From Celoporthe dispersa (taxonomy: Eukaryota; Ascomycota; Sordariomycetes; Diaporthales; Cryphonectriaceae), in contig WAID01000015.1 of the NCBI GenBank assembly GCA_016584495.1, positions 992,501 through 1,056,500 on the forward strand: a stretch of DNA of 64,000 nt, written 5' to 3'. The notes below the pieces were generated by a model that saw only the letters and a list, made by a program, of their open reading frames with translations, did not search any database and had not been told where the DNA came from. Shown piece by piece: positions 48,090 through 57,509 of this stretch (the first letter of the stretch is position 1; each line of letters opens with the position of its first letter). Made by a program: the position numbers and the translations under genes.

Positions 48090-50501
48090 ATGAACGCGTA
48101 TCAGTCCTCCGCCAGGCCGGCCTTGATGAACATCACCATCCCGCCCATCAAGAAGCCCTCCAACACCTGCGTGACCTGCCGCGCGCGCAAGGTACGCTGC
48201 GATGGCACCCGCGATGTGTGCCAGAACTGCTCCCGCCTCGGCTTCACCTGCTCGTACGACGACTCGGTCCCGCACCACCTCGGCAGCGCCTCGCCCGCAG
48301 GCATGATGAGCTCGGGCGCCGCCGCCGCCGCCGCCGCCGCCGGCGGTGACGCCCTCAACATCCACGTGGTCGCCGCCAACCCGCCGCGCCGCCGCGTGCG
48401 CCAGGCCTGCCAGACCTGCCACTCGCGCAAGGCAAAGTGCAGTGGCACCATGCCCAAGTGCGACCGCTGCCGCACGCACGGCCTCGACTGCGTCTACCGC
48501 CCGTCCAAGCGCTCCAGGACGAGCACCACGCCCGGCGCAGCGGCGCGCGACTCCCTCGCGGGCGACACCTCGGGCAGCAGGGACGGCTACCTCTCCGACC
48601 AGAGCCGCAGCCTGTCCGACATTGCCGAGAACAGCGCGCTCGCGACCCTCCGGCACCTCCCGCCCCCCGAGGAGACGCTCATCCTGCGCACGTTTGAGAA
48701 CTTCTTCCGCCACATCCACCACATCCCCTCTTCTCCTTCCTGCACCAGGCCTCCCTGATGCAGCGCTACCACTCGGGCTCGATGGACCGGGCGCTCCTCC
48801 TGTCCCTGATCGGCATCACCTCCCTCCTCACCGACCTGGGCCACGGCGCCCGCGAGTACGGCAACCGGTGCGTGGCCGTGGCGGAGAGGCTGATCCTGCG
48901 GGACCTGGACCGGCCCACGGTGCTCAAGATCCAGGCCCTGGTCCTCATCATCAAGCACCGCATCTTCTGCCGCCGCTTCTCGGACGCCTTCATGCTGACG
49001 GGGCTGGCGTCCCGGTTCGCGGCCGCCCTGCGGCTGAACCACGAGATCCCCAAGCTCTGCTTCCTTGCCCAGGAGTCGCGCCGCCGTCTGATGTGGTCCC
49101 TCTTCATGATCGACATCGGCATGGCGGCCGGCCACCCGGACTTCACGCTGTGGGCGCACCGGCCCGGCATGATCGACCTCAAGCTGCCCTGCAACGAGCG
49201 GAACTTCGAGTACGACCTCCCCGAGAACACCGAGTCGCTCGCCCCGCCGCCGCCGCTCCCCGACGGCACCCTGCCCCCGCTGTCGGACAACGTCGGCTTC
49301 CTGGCGCTGCACGTCCGCATACAGTGGATCAGGAGCAAGATCCTGGCCTTCACCAAGTCGTTTGTGACCTCGCGGCCCCAGGGCGCGGACCTGCAGGCGC
49401 TGCCGCGCAGGTGCGAGGAGCTCCAGGCGGACCTGGACGCGTTCGAGCAGCGGCTGCCGGGGCCGTTCCGGTGGACGTCGCAGAACCTCAAGCTGCGGGC
49501 CTACCACCCCCGCCTGTGCGTGTTCCTGATGACGCACATCTGGTGGCGGCAGTGCCACTGCGACCTGTACAGGATCGCCCTGGCCGGGAGGCGGGAGAGC
49601 CTGCCCAAGAGGGCCATCGCGGTGCTGGACCCCGCCTTCGTGAGGCGCTGCAGGGAGCAGTGCTTCGAGCACGCCAAGGCCATGGCGGACATGTTCGCCG
49701 AGGTGACGCTCGACAAGGGCGTCCCGGTGTCGGACCTCGACCTGCCCGTCTGCGTCTACCAGTGCGCAAACACGCTGTTCTACACGCTCGCGGCCTATCC
49801 TGACGAGTTCGACCTCTCCCCGGCCAGCGTGGCGGAGATGGCCAACAACTGCCTCAAGATCGTGAAGAAGTCGGCCCCGGCCCGGCGGCCGCAGCAATAG
49901 TGAGTTTAAACAAGAAAAAACAACATACCTCCCCACCCTGGTCATCCAGAGGACAGACGTCTATACACGCGCGCGCGCGCGCACGCACGCGCACACATAC
50001 ACACACACGCAGCTGACACGTGTGGACCAGGCTGAGGCCCTCGAGAAGCTCATGGAGACCGGCTGGGTGAGGCCCACGACGCCCAGCACGGTGACCTCGC
50101 CCGAGACGCAGGACACACCCAAGCAGGACGGGATGGCGGTCGACCCTATGCTCCAGCGGGACGCGCTCCAGGACGCAGATGTCGCCCACCAGCTGTACAA
50201 CCCGGCGATCCCGCAGAACCCGCCCGCGGACGAGAGCGTGGACGACGCACAGCCACAGGCGCCCATGGAGGCCCACACGCCAGGTCTGCCGCCCGAGGAC
50301 GAGCCGATGCCGCCGGCTGCCCACGCCGGCATGATGGCAGGGGTGGCTGCCAACACCAGCAACGCCTTCGAGGGCGCCCTGGACGGCTTCAACTCTGTCG
50401 GTCTCGGGGCACTCGAGCCATTCAGCATGGACTCGTCGAGCTGGTATACCGGGGACTGGTCGATGGATCCGGACCCATCAAGGCACGGAGGAATGATGTG
50501 A
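48090..50501 (+). CDS. Fungal transcription factor with two tandem Zn2Cys6 clusters, CTF1-beta/Far-like, about 766 aa, two frame breaks
   Basis: Exons are 48090-49899 and 50013-50501. Cluster 1 has cysteines 27, 30, 37, 44, 47 and 54, and cluster 2 has 107, 110, 117, 124, 127 and 134; both fit C-x2-C-x6-C-x6-C-x2-C-x6-C. An Ala run lies between them. The large middle domain (fungal_trans type) matches the cutinase transcription factor 1 beta / FarA-FarB group: DRALLLSLIGITS, KHRIFCRRFSDAFML, AQESRRRLMWSLFMID, PCNERNFEYDLP. That group controls fatty acid and cutin responses. Frame breaks at C4 48725-48728 and C4 49875-49878 each need one more C; with the second repaired, the intron 49900-50012 is in phase and the C-terminal exon continues as DQAEALEKLMETGW. 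The Pro/Gln/Asp-rich end may be an activation domain. Confidence 0.85.
49966..50012. repeat. Alternating CG/CA tract at an intron's 3' end
   Basis: CGCGCG changes to CACGCA and then CACACA over about 47 bases, ending at the AG acceptor of the regulator's intron. Strict purine-pyrimidine alternation of this kind can adopt Z-DNA, and it replaces the usual pyrimidine tract. Confidence 0.8.
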
Positions 50502-52000
50502 ACATGGCCAACGCTCTGCCCGGGAGACTCTTGGTTCAAAGATGTCTCGGTTTTTTGTTTTTTGTTTTTCCTTTTTCCTTGGACTCTCTTTTTTTTTTTT
50601 GGATTCTTTTTTTTCTTTCTTTTGGGCGCGAGCCGTCACCGGGCAAAAAAAAGAGTGAGAAATATTCATCATATGTACAGAGAACCCAGCATCATGTCAT
50701 GGAAAGGTCTGATATCCAATAGGAGGGGGGGGGGGAGAAAAAAGGTCAGTCGCGTAGATAAAATAGCAGCCCGAGGAGGGGGTTTTTATCAAACTAATGA
50801 ATCAAATTTGCAGCTGCAAAGAGAGAGAATAAAAAATAAAAAAGGAAAAAATCCCCCGCAGCGGCCCTTGTTCATACCGCGGCAGTCTCTCTCATATACA
50901 CACACATACACACACACACACACTCTCTCTCTCTCCCTGCCTAAGAGATCTATCACATAATCTCTTCAGGTTCTCTTCCTGACTCCTCTCTCGTTGGCAA
51001 CGTGCCCCGTTGGCGGATGAATCCCACGGAGCATAGTTTCCCCTCGGAGGCACCCGCCGATGTCAGTCCCAGAGAGTCAAGCCCTGAAACGAGGTAGGGT
51101 GACATCACGAGGCAGAACAGCAGGCTCACGATGTTCCTGACAGCCTTATCAGAGGCGCCAGGCAGGCGTGCGCATGGCATGGCGAGATGGACCCACAGAA
51201 TGTCACCATCGCGGCTATCACGCCTTTCAGGCCAGGGAGAGGAAGGGGGGGGGGGCAGAATATGATGGATGAGCCAACCAATGGGGGTCAAGGTTGTGGA
51301 TTCTTGGGAGGGGGATTTGTCTTCCTTCTTCTTGTCCTCTCTTCTTGTCCTCTCTTCTTGTCCTCTCTTCTTGTCCTCTCTTCTTGTCCTCTCTTCTTGT
51401 CCTCACTTCTTGTCTTTTTCTCCTCAAGGGAGAAGCAACAAGGAGGGAAGGGCGAGGATTGTGAGATCAAGCTGAAAGGAAGTCGGTTAGGTACGATTCA
51501 GCCGCTATTGGACGGCTGGCTGCGGGAACCTATAGGCTTGTCCTGCTCTGGCCCCGTCCCCGTCCCCGTCCCCCGGTTCCCAATGCTAAATAAACCCTAT
51601 CATCAATGCTTGGTAACGGGATCATACTCTAATCGGAAGTGGCCCAACAGCCAAGCGTGTACTATTGTGATATCTGCAGGGCTGCTAGCGCAGAGTTCTT
51701 TTTTTGGAAGATACATGAGAGGTCATATTTCAAGGGTTTCCCCATTGCGCGGGCCCAGTCCGATGGCACCGGGAACCACATCCAGCAGCCAGCAGGCAGA
51801 AAGGAAACGTTCACTTCTGTGTCGGCGGTGGGCGCGAGGGGCCGATCCTCCGTTCAAGGGCGTTGGTTGGGCGGGCCAGGGCGATGAAAGCAGCGAGCGT
51901 GGAGATGGTGTCATCCGCGACCATGCCTCGGCTCACCGTCAGAACCTCTCTCTCTCTCTCTCGGCCCTACCCGTCGTGATCATGTGTAAGTGTCGGGATC
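50502..52000. other. Intergenic, convergent 3' ends, with a minisatellite
   Basis: The gap lies between the regulator and the membrane-protein gene. It contains T-rich runs at 50545-50620, a G-run near 50726-50735, CA and CT tracts near 50897-50935, and the 13-bp minisatellite at 51329. No supported exon. Confidence 0.5.
51329..51414. repeat. 13-bp minisatellite, about 6.6 copies
   Basis: The unit TTCTTGTCCTCTC repeats head to tail. The first five copies are identical, the sixth has one change, and the last is partial. One strand is almost pure pyrimidine. Confidence 0.92.
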
Positions 52001-53249
52001 TCACGCCAGAGGCCCATCAAAGAAATGCCCCGTCGTCGCCCTCCTCCTGGGCCTCGGCTCCGCCTTGGAAGCACCACCACGACGTCCCATCCCTTCCTCC
52101 TCGAGCCCGGCGCGCATGTGGTCGCGGTACAGCCAGCCCAGACAGACACCCGCGCCGGGCCCAAGCAGGAGCGACAAGGCGAGGGCGACGCACACGGCGC
52201 GGCCGCCCGCCTCGGCGTAGACCCAGTAGAGGAAGGTGACGAGGATGGCGGCGTGGTCGAGCTCGAGGAGGACCAGGGCGGAGCGGGCTGCGGGGGAAGG
52301 GAAGAAGGAGCGGTGGTCTCCTGTGGTGGTGGTGGTGGTGGTGGCTGTGCGGACGACAAGAAGGAGGTGGGTGAGGAGGAGGGCATGGGCGGCTGCCGAG
52401 CAGAGGATGGGGATCGCGTAGGCCGGGGCCATGGAGGCGGCTGCGGTCCTCGAGCTGCTGGGCTGGCGGCCACCGGCGGCGGTGGGCAGCCGGACGAGGT
52501 AGCTGGCGAGGCCGGCCCAGAGGGGGAACACGAGCCAGGCCAGGATGGCGACGGGCGAGTGAGGGCGGAGAAGAAGCAGTGCGGAGGGGGCGAGGACGCC
52601 GAAGAGCGTGCCGGCGGCGATGGCGAGGCGGGGCCGACCGGGGCCGAGCTCGAGGATGCGGGTTTCTGCCGGGCCAGGCCGCGGTCCTCGGCTCAGAGCA
52701 GTATGCTGCCGGGTGATAAAGGCTGGGACGATGATGGCCTGCCAGGCGGTGGCGCCGAGGGCCAGGCTGTACAGCAGCCAGGGGACGGTGAGGTTGCGGA
52801 TGGCCACGAGGCTCCACGGGTGCGCACCACCCCTGCTGTCCCCCTCCGGCTTCTCCTTCCCGGGCCCGCTGGCCCGCTGCCGCCCTCGCTCTTCCTCCGC
52901 GTGGGCCCTGGCGGCCTCGACCGCCGTGACGGTGGCGAGGGCGGCCAGGAGGGCCATGATGGAGGCCGTCTCGAGCCGGGCGAGAGTCGAGCCCAGGGCC
53001 GTCTGGAAGAAGAGGACGGCGAAGCAGGGCGGCGTGCGCAGGGCTGCCTGGGCACTGCCTGCCACCGTGGCCGGCCAGGGAGGAGGCGGAGGAGCACTGC
53101 GTCCAGAGGGAGGAGAGGTTTGTATAGTTGGCGCGGATGGCGATCGTGAAGGCGGCGACGGTGCACAAGAGGAGGGGGAGGAGGGGGAGGAGGAGCCTGG
53201 GGAGGGACTGGGTGAGGATGGGCGGGGTGGTTCGTCTCTGTGTAGACAT
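52001..53249 (-). CDS. Uncharacterised polytopic membrane protein, about 415 aa, one frame break
   Basis: The start at 53249 opens a short polar tail and then a first hydrophobic helix (RLLLPLLPLLLCTVAAF). At GGG 53078-53080 (CCC on the coding strand) the frame changes; one C fewer restores SSWPATVAGSAQAAL and the rest of the protein. Roughly eight more hydrophobic segments follow, for example FAVLFFQTALGS, LLYSLALGATAWQAII, AGTLFGVLAPSALLLL and ILVTFLYWVYAEAGG. The C-terminus is basic and cytosolic-looking. I do not recognise a transporter or enzyme signature. Similar multi-pass proteins of unknown role occur singly or in secondary-metabolite regions of fungal genomes, but no such cluster is visible here. 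Confidence 0.6.
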
Positions 53250-54398
53250 CTTTCTCCTCTTTTTCTTCTTAATGTATTTGCTATGCTTGTGTGGCTGTAT
53301 TTGGTTTTCTCTTCTTTCGTACCTGTGTTCAAAGAGAAGGATCTTTTTGTTTTCTTCTTTCCATCAAGCACTGTCGAAACAGCACACCATCTACGTTGGG
53401 AGTGTAAGTCTGGATAGGACTTTTCAAGCGGGAGAAGGCGAGAGAAGAAGAAAGAAGAGACGGGGAGTTCCATTCAAGGTAAACACCGGCTGCCGGCCGC
53501 TCTTATCATGGTCAACTGTTACCTGCAAAAGTTCCCTCCACGCCACATTCCCACATGCGACAGTTACTTGGGTGCTTACATGAGACCATTTCCTTCTTGC
53601 ATGATACTTGCACGTGCTACAGCCAGCCAGCCCCGGCCCTTGTTAGATAAGGCAGGAGGGGGGAAGAGGTCTCGGGGTGGTCTGAGAAGTGAGAGGCAGC
53701 AACAACCAGAGTTACGTACCGGTCTTTGTCCTCCATGCCCGCTGACCGCAGATCAACCCGTATACTGCCAGCTTGGCTCTGCAGGGCCGGGAGGACAAAA
53801 AAAAAGGGAGGTAAAAAGATAAGCGCTACGGGGGGGCTTGTGTGGAACATGCATTTGTGAGAGGAGGAGGCCGGGGAGGGGGGAGTCGAGCCAGCCAGTC
53901 GAGACTTGCACGCCTTGTTTTTTTCATCTTTTCTTCTCTCTTTCTCTCTAATGTTCCTGTTTGCTTCGGCTGGTTGGTGGTGGATCACAAGGATGCCAAC
54001 AAACACTGCATAATTATTCGAATCCTATTCCTCAGATGGATGGGCGGATGCCTGTAGTCCTTTCCTGCGGCGGGTGTACAAGGTAAAATGGATGGCTCTT
54101 ATCACTCCTCGCATGCGGTCTCGTGCACGCTGCTGCACGCAGCGACCAGAATCCCTCCGAAAGCCCCGAGCTTATTCCCATGCCCCCTCCGAGATGCAGC
54201 AGTCCTCCTCCTCCTTCGTGACTAGACCAGCCCGAAGAAGACGCCGACTACTTGCACAGGGGCTTATCCTCTAGTCGGTAATATAACAGTCCTTTTTTTT
54301 TCTTCTCTTTTTTTTTTGGGGGGGGGGGGATCTTCAACAGCAGGCCCAGTCCTGAGTCGTCGACCTCGGAGGTGTTCTGCCAGCTGGATACGCGATAA
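53250..54398. other. Intergenic, promoter of the membrane-protein gene
   Basis: This gap contains the leftward promoter, a short T/C tract at 53920-53955 and a G-run at about 54316-54326. No exon is supported. Confidence 0.45.
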
Positions 54399-55720
54399 TT
54401 ACCACCGACCATTCATGGCGCTGGCGGCCCGGCTCATGCAGATGTGGTTGACGTCGGATTGGGTCCGGGGCCACTGCACAAGTAGCAGGCGTGATTTTGG
54501 TGTTGGTCAGTCCGTTCTTTTTGTTTTCACCCTCACGGTGTGTAGAATGGTATTAGATTAAAATGTAACAGTTAAAAAAAGAAGTAAGACGAGGACGGGT
54601 TCACTCACGGAAAACACCAGGTGCATGTCGATACCCTTTGGGATAATATTGACAATATTAGGCTGTTAATTAGACTCGGCCTAGTTTTGTTTTTTGGGGA
54701 GGGAAAAAAAAAAAGATTATACAAGATACGCACATAGTAGTACTCTCCTGCATCAGGATAGGCCGCCGCGTCGTCAGATGTCCAAGCAGTGCTTCCCGTG
54801 TACTGCGTATTGCACGAGCTCTCGCTAAGCTTGCTGGCCCAGACCCCGCAGATGCTGTGGGTGTTTATTTAAAAGTGAACTGTTAGCTAGATGAACTTGT
54901 GAAGAAGAAAAAAAATTAGAATCCCATACCGTGATCGTATCACACCAAGCCTGCGGGTCCACGCCCGTCCTCGAGATGGTGATGCGGTATGTCAACTTGT
55001 TGTCGGTCTGCACCACGTCCCATTATGACTGGCACGAATACCAGTAGAACTTCTAATCGTGGCCGCGGCGTACTAATAGGTCTTTGCCGATGAATCCTCC
55101 TCCTCCTCCTCCTCCTCTTCCTCCTCCTCTTCGGGCTCCAGACCATGACCGGATAATGTTATCTCGTCAGTCGTCGTCCCGCTCACAGGCGGTGTGTAGA
55201 TCCGCCATACACCCGTGCTATTAGTCAAGAGGCGGCAGGTCGAGAGGATCCGAGGCATTCACAGCACACACACGCTCCTCGCCCGAGGCACGAAGCGGCA
55301 GCAGGGTGGCGGGATCGACGCCGAACAGGTCGGAGCCGCCAAACGGAGGCCTGCCCGGATTGTTCATGTACCAGAGGGTACAGGCGGAAAATCCGTGACC
55401 AAGGACAGAGCGGTTGACTTTGAATTAAAGTGACACCCACGGAAGCTCAAGGGTAAGGAGCCCGTTCCACATGGGCAATAGCAACCTCGCAGGAAGCAGG
55501 CCAGAAACCCTGACCAAACTTCTCTTCACCTGGACATGTATCCAGGTAATAGCAGCAACGGTCTTCTGCATAACAATATTGTGGCTGCTCATCCTTGCTC
55601 TCGGTCAACTTGCTGCAGGGTCGAGCAGCTCCATCCCTTCTTTTGAAGATTGGTTCATAATTCCCAGGCCAAGTAGAGACAGTTGAATACTTACTCAAGT
55701 AGGGAGTCCCCGGTCTCCAT
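54399..55720 (-). CDS. Small cysteine-rich protein of unknown function, about 203 aa, eight exons
   Basis: A phase-consistent model uses exons 55720-55695, 55612-55530, 55427-55268, 55217-55187, 55007-54946, 54854-54734, 54662-54609 and 54473-54399, all with GT-AG introns. It adds to 204 codons including the stop. The product has clustered cysteines (YCYAEDRCCYYLDTC), then GHGFSACTLWYMNNPGRPP, YTPPTDNKLTYRITISRTG and a C-terminal ICGVWASKLSESSC. No signal peptide is obvious, so a first exon may be missed. The weakest junctions are the donor at 55267, a GTG repeat, and the long fifth intron. I do not recognise the family. The last three exons are the best supported, since their frames and splice sites agree without choice. 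Confidence 0.48.
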
Positions 55721-56530
55721 CGTCCAGTGTCCTCCTATTTTCTAGCATTCAAATAATGGCCTAGTTAACATTCAACTCTCAATCCCAACTTGTTCAGATG
55801 GAATCAGGTAAGATCACAAGCTCCTGTTATATCCAGTAATTTCTTACCCTATTTCATGAAACTTCAGCATGGCACGTTAAATATGGTCCAAAGATATCAG
55901 AAACGACCCTCTACACTGAGAAGTTTCATTGACGTTGTCTTCTATTCACATTAATAGTTTAGAAGATGGGTATCCCCAACCACATCATACATGTGACGCA
56001 TCTTCTACACCTCTGTGAAAGACTCTTTGGGAATCTAGACGGACTAACATGGGCGTTGTATACGAAAAAGACTGACCAGTCCACACCTGCACCCGACAAG
56101 CTGGATGCGGCCCGGGGCTGGACTGTGCATTGGCCTATAGCCTCGGGAACTCAGACAGCCGTAGGTTTCTATCCCTTCCGTGAGACACCTCTCCACTTTG
56201 AAGCCATGATTTTACTCTTTGCGTCATGGGCGGCGCGGCTGAGAATGTCCCACACGCATCACAGAGCTAAGCTGATGTTTAGCTTCTTCACTAGGTCTTT
56301 TGCCTTCACCTACACGGGAGTGGCCTTGCTATGGAAGCTAAGTTGCGAGATCCTGCGAGATCCGCAGCGCTGGCCCCGCCACTGCCGCAGCGCAACAGCA
56401 CCGATGACGTTGGAGAGAGCAGATGTGCGAAGGTATATTTCGAGATAACCTCAGGTGTGGGTTTTTCCCTCCCAAAGACCTCCTCCACCCTGCTCGTCTC
56501 CTACGGGGCAGATCTCAACCCAGATCAACG
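55721..56530. other. Divergent intergenic region before the aquaporin gene
   Basis: The gap lies between the small cysteine-rich gene (leftward) and the aquaporin (rightward). A frame at 55966-56448 is open but has no family signal and overlaps the expected promoter. Nothing else is seen. Confidence 0.45.
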
Positions 56531-57509
56531 ATGGATATGGTCAAGGACAGCCTGCAGCGGCGGTCTACGAACAGACACGTCGATGGAGGGCACATCAGCT
56601 CGATCCAGAGCCACCTGATCGCTGCGTCCGGCGAGTTTATCGGCACATTCTTCTTTCTCTGGATGGCGTACTCCGGGCAGCTCATGGTGCTGAACCAGGC
56701 GCCCAGCACAGCAACGCTGGGGGGTGCGAGCAGTGAGACCGTCGTCTTCATCGCGATCGTCTACGGGTTCTCGCTGCTCGTGAACGCATGGGCGTTCTAC
56801 AGAATATCAGGAGGCCTATTCAACCCAGCGGTACGTGAAGTGACTTTTGATGCTCCCAGTCTCCTCCTCTCCTGGGATGCTGCGTCTGACGCGGAGACGC
56901 AGGTGGCGCTGGGCATGAGCCTCGCTGGCAAGCACTCGTGGCTCCGGACCTGTTTCCTCATACCCGCGCAGCTGCTCGCCTCCATGGTCGCGGGCGGGCT
57001 GGTCAGCGCAATGTTCACCGTGACGGCCACCATAGGAGACGTCAACACCATCCTGGTGTCGGGGACGTCCACCGCCCAGGGCCTCTTCATCGAGATGTTC
57101 CTGACTGCGGAGCTGGTGTTTGTCATCTTGATGCTTGCGGCAGAGAAGTCTAAAGATACCTTTATGGCTCCCATCGGAATCGGCTTAGCTCTGTTCGTGG
57201 CCGAGCTGAGCGGTAAGTGTCACCCACCTTGCAGGGAGGCTCGAGACACTGGCTGATACTGACTGCCCTCTGCAACTAGGTGTCTACTTTACGGGCGGCT
57301 CGCTCAACCCAGCGCGGAGCTTCGGGTGTGCTGTCGCTGCCAGGAGCTTCCCCGGCTACCACTGGATCTACTGGCTGGGGCCAGCCATGGGAGGCGCACT
57401 GGCGGCCTTCTACTATCGTTTCGTCAAGTGGGTGCACTACGAGGAGGTCAACCCAGGCCAGGACAGCGCTGGAACTGATGTTGATGGCCCCGACGATCTA
57501 GAGGTCTAG
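56531..57509 (+). CDS. Aquaporin / major intrinsic protein, 279 aa
   Basis: Exons are 56531-56830, 56903-57212 and 57280-57509; introns of 72 and 67 bp are GT-AG and in phase. The first intron follows directly after the first NPA motif (residues 98-100, GLFNPA), and the second NPA is at 213-215 (SLNPARS). GEFIGTFFFLWMAYS is the usual first helix. The sequence between the repeats gives the six membrane helices of the family. Such channels pass water and sometimes glycerol or other small solutes through plasma or vacuolar membranes. The orthodox NPA boxes and the Ala-Arg after the second box favour a water-type channel, but this is inference. The tail is short and acidic. The start is the first ATG with family-like sequence downstream. 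Confidence 0.93.

Noticed and set aside
48346..49803. 485-codon frame overlapping the zinc-cluster regulator
   Set aside because: It is Pro/Arg/Ala-rich without any domain, and the other frame carries the zinc clusters and the family middle domain.
55081..55258. Poly-Glu coding exon (GAG/GAA repeat, seen as CTC/TTC triplets on the plus strand)
   Set aside because: The frame closes only if this stretch lies in an intron of the cysteine-rich gene; as an exon it ends in a stop.
55966..56448. 160-codon plus-strand frame upstream of the aquaporin
   Set aside because: No recognisable features; it occupies the expected promoter and leader of the aquaporin gene.
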